IMG/VR virus record: IMGVR_UViG_3300023278_002223
Span: 68,377 to 89,248 of that record
Length of the DNA stretch: 20,872 nucleotides
Direction: 5' to 3' (one strand)
Origin: a virus
How positions within the stretch are numbered: position 1 is the stretch's first letter; every line of letters starts with the position of its first letter. This document shows, piece after piece, positions 7,315 through 14,622 of the stretch. A model generated the notes under the pieces. It had not been told where the DNA came from, ran no database searches, and saw only the letters and a program-made list of their open reading frames with translations. A program made the position numbers and the translations under genes.

Positions 7315-8187
7315 CTACTGAGACTCTGTCATGCTGTAAATAAAAGAAGTGTCTTCGCATTCTATAAAGTCTTCATCTAGAACGACACCGTTAGAGCCAA
7401 ACGTGTTTAGGCTGTCTCTGAAGTAGAAGTCTAGGTTCTCACTCCCAGATAGGCCCGATATGTTTAGCTCCATATATAGAACTTCTTGATGCTCTCCGTC
7501 TCCAAGAACCCAATAAGCACCACCCAACTGAATGCTGGACACCATCCCTAGGGACAGCTCGCCGTGAGAGAAGCCTCCAACGACAAGATCTGGACCCTGT
7601 CCGCTGTTGATGGCCATAGTCCAATCTGAAAGAACGAAATCCACCGGAATGACTTTCTCTGGGTTGAAAGCCAAAGACAGACTGATAGAACTAATGAGAT
7701 TAGAAGTCAGCCCGGTAAGATTGCTGGATGCCTTCTTGAGAAACAGCGGAACCTCTAGAGGGGTGTTGTCTCCAACTAAATACTCTATCTGGTCATTGCT
7801 GCCAAAGAAGACGAATCCGTTCGAGGTGTGAGCTTGGACCGCGCTGTTTACGGTGTACAAGCTTTGTCCTCCCGAGTTGTTCTCTGCAATTAAGGTTACA
7901 CTGTAGACACCTGGCTCTTGAAAGGTGTGAGTTGGGTTCGTCTCGTATGAGATCCCCCCATCGGAGAACAGCCATACAAAGTTAGCACCGAGATCATCTG
8001 TAGTGTTTGTAAATGAAACAGACAATGGGGCTTCTCCAAAGTTGGTGTCAAAGACAAACATGGCCTCAGGCACATGCTCCTCGTTTCCACCCTCGTTTCC
8101 ACCCCCACCTCCCCCTGAGCCTCCCCCACATCCCGTGGACGCCAAGACTGCAGAAATTGTAAGAGCTAACATTGCCTTGCTGAACAT
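7315..8187 (-). CDS. Lipoprotein with PKD domain and cohesin-like domain
   Basis: 290 residues. I take the ATG at 8187 because GGAG lies six bases upstream; an in-frame ATG at 8199 is poorly placed. A signal segment ends in lipobox ASTGC with Cys20, then a flexible Gly-rich linker (21-34). Residues about 40-118 form a PKD domain: F.W.FSDGG, NPTHTF and EPGVYSVTLIAEN are its hallmarks. Residues about 120-285 look like the beta-sandwich, cohesin-like domain (long alternating hydrophobic strands, SLAFNPEKV) seen in planctomycete secreted proteins; this second call is weaker. PKD domains usually mediate protein or glycan contacts. It is the last gene of the unit that also encodes dockerin-tailed proteins, so it could hold one of these at the membrane (inference). 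Confidence 0.82.
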   Translation of the reverse strand: MFSKAMLALTISAVLASTGCGGGSGGGGGGNEGGNEEHVPEAMFVFDTNFGEAPLSVSFTNTTDDLGANFVWLFSDGGISYETNPTHTFQEPGVYSVTLIAENNSGGQSLYTVNSAVQAHTSNGFVFFGSNDQIEYLVGDNTPLEVPLFLKKASSNLTGLTSNLISSISLSLAFNPEKVIPVDFVLSDWTMAINSGQGPDLVVGGFSHGELSLGMVSSIQLGGAYWVLGDGEHQEVLYMELNISGLSGSENLDFYFRDSLNTFGSNGVVLDEDFIECEDTSFIYSMTESQ

Positions 8188-8230
8188 TTTGAACTCCATA
8201 TCCTATGTTATTATGGACAGTTTATCGTCT

Positions 8231-8494
8231 CTACTGGTTGGTTTGTGGCTGTGGGTCTACTGGTGGCATTGGCAATGGAACAACGACTGGGTCGTCATCA
8301 TCGTCATCATCATCGTCACCATCGGAGATAGGAGGTGAGACAATTAGGTCTCCATTCTCGTCCATCTCTAGAAAGCCTACGCTTTGGTTTGTTGTGGTGC
8401 ATCCGCTGATAAGACCCAGCAGGAGCATTAGAAGAACAAAGATACCGATGCCAATTCTGATCTTCTGTGTCTTGTTTAGTTCAGAGTAGTTCAT
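8231..8494 (-). CDS. Small lipoprotein with poly-Asp tract (87 aa)
   Basis: 87 residues. A positively charged N-terminus (residues 1-14) and a hydrophobic segment end in lipobox LISGC with Cys32. The mature part is short: a stretch containing MDENGDL, a run of nine aspartates (60-68) and a Pro-rich tail. The Asp run is encoded by GAT/GAC codons and could vary in length. AGGA lies eight bases before the ATG. It sits between the cohesin-like/dockerin protein and the PKD lipoprotein in one unit. It resembles small entry-blocking lipoproteins of phages only in size and anchoring. The acid tract may bind calcium, which dockerin repeats need (inference). Confidence 0.75.
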   Translation of the reverse strand: MNYSELNKTQKIRIGIGIFVLLMLLLGLISGCTTTNQSVGFLEMDENGDLIVSPPISDGDDDDDDDDDPVVVPLPMPPVDPQPQTNQ

Positions 8495-8517
8495 TTTAAA
8501 ATCCTATTCTATTATTG

Positions 8518-9393
8518 TTATGGGCAGTTTGACAGCATGCAGCCGAGGGAGTCAGCAGTTCTATCATAATCACAGCCCGGAAAAGGTGCTTCTGGTGGCA
8601 GAGATCCTGTTAGGGAGTATCCCAAGATCAACATGACATCTGCGATGTTTAGCTGTGTATCATCATTGGCGTCTGCTGCGTCCTTGCAGAATATGCTGGT
8701 TCCAGAAAAAAGATGAGAGAGAAGAGCGACCCCGTCCGAGAGGGTGCATAGCCCATCAAGGTTGGCATCCCCTCTAACAAAGTCGATCACAACAGCTATG
8801 CTTCCATGTAAAAGCGTTGGCGTAACAGGCATTCCACCATTTATAGTGGCCTCATTGTACACCTGGGTGTACCCAATCAACAGCTCGGTGAAGCGTATGA
8901 CGGCAGTGTTCTGCCCAGGAATAGCAGTTGAAGCAATATTGTATTCGGCCTTCACCATTGGCTGATAAACAGGGGTAGCAGGTATTGTGTTCTGAGTCGC
9001 TGTCATATCCAAGATGCACAAGACCGCCAACCCATGGTTGGGTGAGTTCGTTGGGTTCCAAAGCCTGCTCTCGTAGTAGTCCGGACCCAACCCCCCATTC
9101 AGAGAGGCTAGGTATTCGCTTGGGCCCGCACCAATTACGGTCAGGGCTCCTCCGGAGTGATAAACATTCATTGAGAATGCATTGACTGGCTGACTATTCA
9201 ACATGCTAAGATCTATCGAAGCATACTCGCCTGCATGGCCGAACCCCCGCCCTGCCTTGAAGTAAACGCCCTGCTCACCGGGCCCTTGGGCACTGGCTGA
9301 ACCAATGTCTAGGGAGAGGACACACCCGACACAGTACGCAGCAAATGCTAGGAAGCAGGCAATCACAATGACATGTGCTTTTTGGCTAGTCAT
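8518..9393 (-). CDS. Secreted cohesin-like protein with C-terminal dockerin repeats
   Basis: 291 residues with a signal peptide (hydrophobic 8-25). Cleavage is likely after SASA near residue 36; a CVGC at 22-25 is a poor lipobox. Residues about 45-200 form a cohesin-like beta-sandwich of the planctomycete type. Residues 204-291 form a dockerin-like module with two EF-hand loops, DANLDGLCTLSD (209-220) and DANDDTQLNIAD (241-252), and the typical PPEAPFPGCD tail with paired cysteines. Dockerins bind cohesins in calcium-dependent complexes in clostridia; in planctomycetes the partner is not established. GGGAGGA lies just before the ATG. It is co-transcribed with the dockerin subtilase directly upstream (14-base gap). 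Confidence 0.85.
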   Translation of the reverse strand: MTSQKAHVIVIACFLAFAAYCVGCVLSLDIGSASAQGPGEQGVYFKAGRGFGHAGEYASIDLSMLNSQPVNAFSMNVYHSGGALTVIGAGPSEYLASLNGGLGPDYYESRLWNPTNSPNHGLAVLCILDMTATQNTIPATPVYQPMVKAEYNIASTAIPGQNTAVIRFTELLIGYTQVYNEATINGGMPVTPTLLHGSIAVVIDFVRGDANLDGLCTLSDGVALLSHLFSGTSIFCKDAADANDDTQLNIADVMLILGYSLTGSLPPEAPFPGCDYDRTADSLGCMLSNCP

Positions 9394-9407
9394 TTCGTCC
9401 TCCCTTC

Positions 9408-11363
9408 TTAACCGCAGAGGTAAGTGTTGCAGTCAAGACTGTCAGGAGTCGGATCTACTCCACAACTTGGGAATGGCGCTGGTGGAGTTGGATCCCCTGT
9501 GCCTGTTCCAAAGATGTAGTTGAGTGTCTGCATAACATCCGCAATGTTAATAAGCCCGTCATCGTTTGTATCCTGAGATGAGATACAGTCGCTGTTAGCT
9601 GCCTCAACGAACAGGTAGGTCAAGGTGTAGACGGCGTCTGACAGAGTGACGATCCCATCCTGGTTTCCGTCCGCCCTAACGAAACTGTTTCCCACGCCAA
9701 TTTGACCATTGGTAAGTGTTGGGATAACAACCAAGCCCTCAGCTAGGCTGAACTCAGTTCGGACGGTTCCGAAGATTGGGGTAAGGGTAAGAGCGGTGTT
9801 TGAGCCGCTTCCGCCTACGGCTTGGTAGTTGATATTGACCAAAGGTCTCTCAAACCCCTCAGCTGTAATTGGTAGGAATGTCTGAGGCGCTGCCATTGAC
9901 ATAACAAAGCCAACTACGGCCCTATTGGTGTAGGTCTGTGCCAACCAGAACTCTGGCTGGTTTACAGTTAGGTAGTCTAGCTTTGTGACGGTTTGGGCAG
10001 TGATGACTGTTGGGTCATTGACTACAACGAAGCTGAGTCCATAGACTTCAACATTGTTTGTCATGAAGACTGTCCCTGTGGCTCCTGCTGCTACGGCCAC
10101 AACCTCTCCTGTAACCTTAAGACTGTTGGCTACTGGTCCAGGACCGCCACCACCGCCTGCTGCGGCTAGTGCTGCTCCTCCATTGAGGCTTCCGTACGAG
10201 AAGGTGTCATCAAGACCTGGAGCACCCAGGTCGTCACAGGTTGACTTCATGATGTTGACTACTTCTGCGGCTGTTAGAAGTGGGTTGTGGGTTATAATCA
10301 AAGCCGCTAGTCCAGCAGCCTTTGGAGATGCATAGCTTGTACCGCTACCTGTTGAGGTTGCATTGTCCCCAGATGAGTGAGTGGAAACAACGCTGGTTCC
10401 TGGTGCGAAGAAGTCTACGGATTTTCCGTAAGCTGAGAAGGTTGACTTTGGGGAGGCTGTGTTGTTCTGAAGGGATCCAACAATCTGAATGTGATCGACA
10501 TCTCTATCGAAGCCCCCTCTGTTCATGTTGTCGTTTCCGGCACTCCAGAAGAGGATTGCATTAACAGAGTTTACATAGTCTCCAACAACCCTGTTGCTTG
10601 CTGCAAACACGCCACTGTATGACACGTTGACAACCCTGTCCCCAGAGTCAACAGCGGTCATGATGGCATGCTGTAGGGTGGAGATGTTTGAAGAGCCGCC
10701 TGTGGAGTTTGAAACTCTCATCATTCTGGTTCTAGCGTTGAAGTGAACGCCTGCGACGTTTCTGAAGTTATCACCCACAGCTCCGCTGAATCCGGTTGTC
10801 ATAGTTCCATGATAGTGGACTGCAGAAGTGTTTCCACCTTGAGACTCCCAAAGCCTGTCTACGGCATTGTATCCCTCTAGCTGCTTTAGAAGGTCGTTGT
10901 GGGTGGCTAGCACTCCAGTATCACAGGTTGCAATAACTACTGCATTTGGGTCGTTGACATCTCCTCGTTCGAGATCCCAAGCTGACTCCATATTCATCCA
11001 CTGGTGTCCCCACTGGCTTGAATATCCGCTGTCGTTGGGAACATAGGTTGGGAAGACTTCCCAGTTTGGCTCTACCACATCGAAAAGGCCAGTAGACATG
11101 AGTTCTACATAGCAAGTCTCTTCGTTATCGCCAATGGGAATATCCATGACGATGGTCCCGTTCTGGAGAATCTGCGTAGCACTCACGCCAATTGCGATTT
11201 GTGCAGCATCTTCTGATCCAGGGGTAGGAACACAGATCATTTGGCCTGAGAACTGTTGAACTCCTTGAATTTGAACGAACTGCTGAGCAGATGCGTCTTG
11301 TCCAGAGAGGCCAAAGAATAGAACCGCAAGAACTGCGGCTGCACTAATAAAGCTTCGGAACAT
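9408..11363 (-). CDS. Secreted subtilisin-family (S8) peptidase with C-terminal dockerin
   Basis: 651 residues from the ATG at 11363, which has AAAGGAG nine bases upstream; an in-frame start at 11432 lacks one. The signal peptide is cut after DASA (about 26). Residues 30-110 look like a propeptide ending near VVEPNWEVFP. The S8 core (115-405) has Asp148 in CDTG, His185 in HGT, oxyanion Asn277 in SAGND and Ser343 in GTSYASP, so all catalytic residues are present. A Gly-rich linker leads to a beta-sandwich (411-558) and a dockerin-like module (559-651) with EF loops DGNQDGIVTLSD (565-576) and DTNDDGLINIAD (598-609). The HGT motif lacks the usual following His-Val (HGTM rather than HGTHV). It is an extracellular protease, probably built into a complex through the dockerin (inference). 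Confidence 0.93.
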   Translation of the reverse strand: MFRSFISAAAVLAVLFFGLSGQDASAQQFVQIQGVQQFSGQMICVPTPGSEDAAQIAIGVSATQILQNGTIVMDIPIGDNEETCYVELMSTGLFDVVEPNWEVFPTYVPNDSGYSSQWGHQWMNMESAWDLERGDVNDPNAVVIATCDTGVLATHNDLLKQLEGYNAVDRLWESQGGNTSAVHYHGTMTTGFSGAVGDNFRNVAGVHFNARTRMMRVSNSTGGSSNISTLQHAIMTAVDSGDRVVNVSYSGVFAASNRVVGDYVNSVNAILFWSAGNDNMNRGGFDRDVDHIQIVGSLQNNTASPKSTFSAYGKSVDFFAPGTSVVSTHSSGDNATSTGSGTSYASPKAAGLAALIITHNPLLTAAEVVNIMKSTCDDLGAPGLDDTFSYGSLNGGAALAAAGGGGGPGPVANSLKVTGEVVAVAAGATGTVFMTNNVEVYGLSFVVVNDPTVITAQTVTKLDYLTVNQPEFWLAQTYTNRAVVGFVMSMAAPQTFLPITAEGFERPLVNINYQAVGGSGSNTALTLTPIFGTVRTEFSLAEGLVVIPTLTNGQIGVGNSFVRADGNQDGIVTLSDAVYTLTYLFVEAANSDCISSQDTNDDGLINIADVMQTLNYIFGTGTGDPTPPAPFPSCGVDPTPDSLDCNTYLCG

Positions 11364-11375
11364 TTGAAACTCCTT

Positions 11376-11394
11376 TCGAGGACTAGCGCCTCGA
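11376..11394 (-). promoter_or_regulatory. Leader hairpin directly before the subtilase ribosome site
   Basis: Perfect 6-bp stem TCGAGG/CCTCGA with a 7-base loop on the minus strand, ending one or two bases before AAAGGAG. It lies at the predicted 5' end of the transcript and may stabilise the message or modulate initiation. Confidence 0.45.
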
Positions 11395-11402
11395 CTAACA
11401 CA

Positions 11403-11432
11403 AGTATTCGCAACAGAACTTACTGTTGACAA
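11403..11432 (-). promoter_or_regulatory. Possible promoter of the subtilase
   Basis: TTGTCA (11432-11427) with AATACT at 18-base spacing (or GAATAC at 17). The -35 is good and the -10 is weak. It lies in the 117-base gap before the subtilase gene and would allow expression apart from the upstream deaminase. Confidence 0.35.
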
Positions 11433-11480
11433 TTATTGTTGGTGGAGTGACAAATGTCGTCCACCTCTCCATAATAGCAT

Positions 11481-12086
11481 TTAACGGAGAGGATTGAGTG
11501 ATTTCTTGTAGAAGTTATCAATTTCTGTCGGTGTTTCGCCGTGAATTGTCGTACCCTCTGTGACAAAAAATGGCTCAACAAGGTCTGCATAGTCGTCGAT
11601 GTTTAGTCCATATTTATAGGAAAGTCGAAGACTGTCAAGAATGACATTTCCAGACTCATCTTTACTAGAGCCAAAGTATCCATGCTTGTAGCAGTCCACC
11701 CACAACGAACTTCTTAAACCATCCTTTGTCGTAGTATTTATAAGTAGAATGCCTCTTACAATTCCTACTATGGAAACTTTGCCGGATTCCTCTCTCCTCA
11801 CCTTCTCGTCATACCTAAAAAAGTTTAAACGAAATAGGGATATTTCTTTAGAATCTTCGGCTTTTGGTCTGTAGATCTCCATTCGGATCACGATCTCGAT
11901 GCCCCACCTTGGGGCACCCCTAAGACACACGACAATAGTTCCGCCATCTAGGTAGGTGGCAGAGTATCTTTCTTTTCTTTGGTCTATTGAGGCCCTCTGA
12001 TGAAGGAGTGTGACGGCTCTGTCCACCCTAGAGTGCGGATAGTCGGAAAGCCTAAGCTTGTCTAGCCTATTGTAGTTGTTTGACAT
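11481..12086 (-). CDS. Unknown 201-residue protein
   Basis: Not recognised. I chose the ATG at 12086 because GGAG lies six bases upstream; an in-frame ATG at 12098 has none. This start lies within the end of the deaminase gene (20-base overlap), so the two are probably translated together. The protein is soluble, rich in basic and aromatic residues, with several beta-type segments (for example TIVVCLRGAPRWGIEIVIRMEIY) and no signal peptide. No catalytic motif is obvious. It lies between a nucleotide enzyme and the secreted subtilase. Confidence 0.65.
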   Translation of the reverse strand: MSNNYNRLDKLRLSDYPHSRVDRAVTLLHQRASIDQRKERYSATYLDGGTIVVCLRGAPRWGIEIVIRMEIYRPKAEDSKEISLFRLNFFRYDEKVRREESGKVSIVGIVRGILLINTTTKDGLRSSLWVDCYKHGYFGSSKDESGNVILDSLRLSYKYGLNIDDYADLVEPFFVTEGTTIHGETPTEIDNFYKKSLNPLR

Positions 12087-12468
12087 TTCCTTCTCCATCG
12101 GTGTAGTAGACAGTTTTTATCCCGTAAGACTTCAGCATCTTCTGACACTCGGAGCACGGCTTTGAATTGCCCAGGCTCCCATCGGCCATTGTCCTTGTAA
12201 CATACATTGTGCATTTGGTTGGGCAGACAGAGAGCTTCTTGACGGCATTGAACTCTGCATGAGGAAAGGGCCACTCGTAGTGATCGCAAGCCTTTGGGTC
12301 CGACTTGGTCATCGTGTTACTTGCCGTAGCCACAACTCTGCTTCCCAGGTAGACCACAGCCCCCATCTTGTATCTATCTACAGAGAGGGCGGCAGCCTTG
12401 GCTGCTGAGGCCATCCCTCTGTCTATCCTTTTGCTAGTAAGAGTCACTCTCCTGTCCCCCCATTGCAC
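12067..12468 (-). CDS. Cytidine/dCMP deaminase-family enzyme
   Basis: 133 residues from a GTG at 12468, which has GGAG ten bases upstream. A second GTG at 12447 overlaps the upstream stop as GTGA and is the alternative. It has the zinc deaminase signature: HAE (His70, Glu72) and PCSEC (Cys105, Cys108), with a central five-stranded fold pattern. dCMP deaminases make dUMP for thymidylate synthesis and are common in phages; cytidine or tRNA deaminases share the motif. The extra CPTKC (82-86) after the helix resembles dCMP deaminases. The family is sure; the substrate is inferred. It overlaps the end of the dockerin lipoprotein gene by 25 bases, an odd pairing of an exported protein with a cytoplasmic nucleotide enzyme. 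Confidence 0.85.
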   Translation of the reverse strand: MQWGDRRVTLTSKRIDRGMASAAKAAALSVDRYKMGAVVYLGSRVVATASNTMTKSDPKACDHYEWPFPHAEFNAVKKLSVCPTKCTMYVTRTMADGSLGNSKPCSECQKMLKSYGIKTVYYTDGEGNVKQLQ

Positions 12469-13508
12469 GTCAGGTTGTCTCCGTCAAGATCTTCTTCAAT
12501 GGCACCGAAACCAATGAACGGTGCGTCTGACCCCCAGAACACTCCAAGAATATAGATTGGGTCGCTCACATCGATTACTCCGTCGTCATTGACATCTTGC
12601 GCCTCGTAGCAGGTGGAGTCGACAACAGTGTGTCCGAAGACACCGTCAAGAAGGGTTACTGCGTCGGCAACATTTACCGTGTTGTCCTCATTGACATCCC
12701 CTCTAATGAACCCGCGAGAAAACACGTCGAAGAACTTAACGTAGTCACAGTTCTGGTCCAGAAGCTCGTAGCATAGATATGTAACCAAGTCCATCTCAAG
12801 GTACTCAGACTGGCTCACAATGCCAGCAACGTCATCCTGAATGGTGGTGTCCCCACCCCCAGAGACGGGCACCTCAGCGTCAGCACAGAGAGTCTCGGAG
12901 CAATCCCACCTCATCCGGCCACCAGAAGAGTTGAGCAGGAATGTTTTGGGCGATGTCAGCGGAGTGATGGCCCCACCAATGTTTTCTGTTAGACCGAGTC
13001 CATAGAACAGAACACTCCAGCCACACGGAAGCTTGTCTAGGTTGGCTCCACCCAGAGCCTCTTCAAGGCGACCGATTCCAGTTAAGGGCAAGCCATAGCC
13101 TCCCCTTGGGCCGTCCAAATCGAGACCCAGGGTCACGGTGCCAGGGCTGGGGTCTCCAAGCATGGGGGTTCCTGGAACCGAAAGATTGTCGGGAATAAAC
13201 CCACTACCAAAGAGAGTTCCACGGAATGTGACTTGGCCAGACTCGTCTTTGACGATTATTCTGATGGCCTTGTGTGGGTACTGTTCCCCCGCGCTGCTTC
13301 CGGTGCTGACTCTCGCTTCAAAGTCATCGCAGCAAACCCCTCCAGCCACATAGGCTTCAAATGGGCCGCTGTTGTCTGACTCCTGGTCAGCCTCCACCTT
13401 GTCCATGTAGGGATATCCAACCCGACAAAGGTCTTCTTGGGACGTGTCGACACCACTGGCGCATCCGGTTGCGGCCAGGATAAGGAACATTGCAAAAATC
13501 TTATTCAT
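12444..13508 (-). CDS. Dockerin-bearing lipoprotein
   Basis: 354 residues. A short signal ends in lipobox AATGC with Cys16, so the protein is predicted to be lipid-anchored. Residues 20-265 are an unrecognised, cysteine-containing domain with many Gly/Pro/Asp residues. Residues 266-354 carry a dockerin-like module: FIRGD, EF loops DVNEDNTVNVAD (271-282) and DVNDDGVIDVSD (305-316), and a terminal DLDGD. It is the first gene of the unit, behind a promoter about 45 bases upstream. The ribosome site is weak (ACGGAT). If its dockerin pairs with a cohesin-like domain of the neighbours, it could anchor them; equally, it may bind a host protein. Confidence 0.85.
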   Translation of the reverse strand: MNKIFAMFLILAATGCASGVDTSQEDLCRVGYPYMDKVEADQESDNSGPFEAYVAGGVCCDDFEARVSTGSSAGEQYPHKAIRIIVKDESGQVTFRGTLFGSGFIPDNLSVPGTPMLGDPSPGTVTLGLDLDGPRGGYGLPLTGIGRLEEALGGANLDKLPCGWSVLFYGLGLTENIGGAITPLTSPKTFLLNSSGGRMRWDCSETLCADAEVPVSGGGDTTIQDDVAGIVSQSEYLEMDLVTYLCYELLDQNCDYVKFFDVFSRGFIRGDVNEDNTVNVADAVTLLDGVFGHTVVDSTCYEAQDVNDDGVIDVSDPIYILGVFWGSDAPFIGFGAIEEDLDGDNLTCNGGTGE

Positions 13509-13553
13509 CGTACTATCCGTTCTAGCAGGACACTATTATCCCGCGTTCAGTTA

Positions 13554-13582
13554 ATACTACCACACTCTGCCAGCCAGTGCAA
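13554..13582 (-). promoter_or_regulatory. Promoter of the dockerin/deaminase unit
   Basis: TTGCAC (13582-13577), a 17-base spacer and TAGTAT (13559-13554), with AGTGTGG before the -10 giving an extended TG. It closely matches the promoter at 19831-19859. Confidence 0.6.
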
Positions 13583-13594
13583 CAATGTTTACAC

Positions 13595-13627
13595 AAAAAA
13601 ACAGGGAAGCCCCAAATGGGACTCCCC
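13595..13627 (-). terminator. Strong intrinsic terminator after the tRNA/small-gene unit
   Basis: 10-bp stem (13627-13618 with 13613-13604, two G-U pairs), a tight 4-base loop and seven U (13601-13595) on the minus strand. On the plus strand the stem is followed by CTTTTAT, so it might act weakly in both directions. Confidence 0.88.
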
Positions 13628-13656
13628 TTTATAAGATCGGCAAATATTTCTTAGTC

Positions 13657-14010
13657 CTATGGTTTGTCAAAAACCTCCGACTCATTGGCCATGATGTCGC
13701 TTCTTGGGTCTCCTGGCTTCCTATTGCAGCAGCCCTCAGGAGGAGGGTTGTTTCTTTTGCTTTTGATTAGGTAAGCCGACAGCCCAATAGTGAGGAGGTA
13801 GGCCGCAAGTGGGGCATGGTAGAAAAGAACCCCAAGTGACACCAGACACACAAGGAACATAAAGACAACAGAGAACGAGACGAGAGTGTTGAACACCACT
13901 CTATCAAGGGCATGAAAAGTGGCAACAGTAATCCTACTCAGCCCAGCAACCGCGATTAGAACGACTGCCAAAATCTGAGCTACATCCTTAATAAGAGTCA
14001 TAGTATCCAT
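13657..14010 (-). CDS. Small membrane protein (117 aa)
   Basis: Not recognised. It starts at the ATG at 14010, inside the end of the upstream gene (23-base overlap); the 31 codons further upstream in the same frame only mirror that overlap. Hydrophobic stretches at about 8-30, 40-62 and 65-85 suggest two or three transmembrane helices. They are followed by a charged tail with a Cys-Cys pair (residues about 96-97) and a hydrophilic C-terminus. It is paired with the two-helix protein upstream. Holin-like or envelope function is conceivable but not supported by motifs. It is the last gene before the strong terminator. Confidence 0.65.
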   Translation of the reverse strand: MDTMTLIKDVAQILAVVLIAVAGLSRITVATFHALDRVVFNTLVSFSVVFMFLVCLVSLGVLFYHAPLAAYLLTIGLSAYLIKSKRNNPPPEGCCNRKPGDPRSDIMANESEVFDKP

Positions 14011-14251
14011 CGTCTCTTTTCCCAACCCTAAGAGCCTCTTGGGCTCTTTCTGTTGTTGTTGTTTTAAAGGTATCTGGAAGTAGGGCGTGAACAAATGCGG
14101 CAAGAGCTCCCATTAGGAGAAGCCACCCACACTTGGCCGCTACAGACATGTGCTGAAAGTAACTCTCACCCTCCTCATCAATGTGAGAATGCTGGGTCGA
14201 GTATCCAATGATCCCAGCAACCAACGCTGCTGTAAGAATAAAGATCAACAT
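13988..14251 (-). CDS. Small two-helix membrane protein (87 aa)
   Basis: Not recognised. A hydrophobic N-terminus (2-18) is followed by a His/Asp/Glu-rich linker (about 20-33), a second hydrophobic segment (about 41-58) and a charged C-terminus ending KRDDGYYDSY. The ATG at 14251 comes 26 bases after the end of the Ile tRNA gene. It overlaps the start of the next membrane gene, so the two are probably made together and may form one complex. Confidence 0.65.
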   Translation of the reverse strand: MLIFILTAALVAGIIGYSTQHSHIDEEGESYFQHMSVAAKCGWLLLMGALAAFVHALLPDTFKTTTTERAQEALRVGKRDDGYYDSY

Positions 14252-14276
14252 GGTTTTATCCGTTCCATGGGTTTTA

Positions 14277-14354
14277 TGGTAGTCACGGCTGGATTTGAAC
14301 CAGCGACCTTTCCGTTATCAGCGGAATGCTCTAACCGGGCTGAGCTACGCGACT
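14277..14354 (-). tRNA. tRNA-Ile (anticodon GAT)
   Basis: Full cloverleaf: 7-bp acceptor AGTCGCG/CGTGACT, D-arm GCTC/GAGC, anticodon stem TTCCG/CGGAA with loop CTGATAA, T-arm GCTGG-TTCAAAT-CCAGC, discriminator A and encoded CCA (14279-14277). Last of four clustered tRNAs. Confidence 0.95.
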
Positions 14355-14360
14355 AATTTA

Positions 14361-14437
14361 TGGCACGTCTGTCAGGACTCGAACCTGAAATCTACCGATT
14401 AGAAGTCGGTGGCTTTATCCAATTAAGCTACAAACGC
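14361..14437 (-). tRNA. tRNA-Arg (anticodon TCT)
   Basis: Acceptor GCGTTTG/CAGACGT (with G-U pairs), D-arm GCTT/AAGC, anticodon stem ACCGA/TCGGT with loop CTTCTAA, T-arm TCAGG-TTCGAGT-CCTGA, discriminator G and encoded CCA (14363-14361). Reads AGA. Confidence 0.95.
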
Positions 14438-14450
14438 ACAGATTTTTATA

Positions 14451-14525
14451 TGGTAGGCCCTGGGAATTCCGAGATCCCAACCTCCTCGGTGTAAACGAGA
14501 TGCTCTGCCTTTGAGCTAAGGGCCT
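14451..14525 (-). tRNA. tRNA-Val (anticodon TAC) with irregular T-arm
   Basis: Acceptor AGGCCCT/AGGGCCT, D-arm GCTC/GAGC, anticodon stem TCTCG/CGAGG with loop TTTACAC, discriminator A and encoded CCA (14453-14451). The T-arm is abnormal: GGGAT-CTCGGAA-TTCCC has a T-T mismatch in place of the conserved G53-C61 pair and lacks the usual T54 and A58. It may be divergent or decaying. Confidence 0.85.
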
Positions 14526-14538
14526 GTTGTTATTAAAA

Positions 14539-14612
14539 TGGTGGAGCCACAGGGAGTCGAACCCTGAACTTTGCCTTGCGAAAGCAATGTAATCCCATTT
14601 TACTATGGCCCC
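14539..14612 (-). tRNA. tRNA-Ala (anticodon CGC)
   Basis: Acceptor GGGGCCA/TGGCTCC contains the G3-U70 pair that marks alanine tRNAs. D-arm GTAA/TTAC, anticodon stem TTGCT/GGCAA with loop TTCGCAA, T-arm CAGGG-TTCGACT-CCCTG, discriminator A, encoded CCA (14541-14539). It begins 10 bases after the stop of the upstream gene. Confidence 0.92.
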
Positions 14613-14622
14613 ATTTTAGTTC

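Noticed and set aside
7315-11363. A true clostridial-type cellulosome
   Set aside because: No glycoside hydrolases, and the cohesin-like domains are of a diverged type; only a loosely analogous assembly can be proposed.
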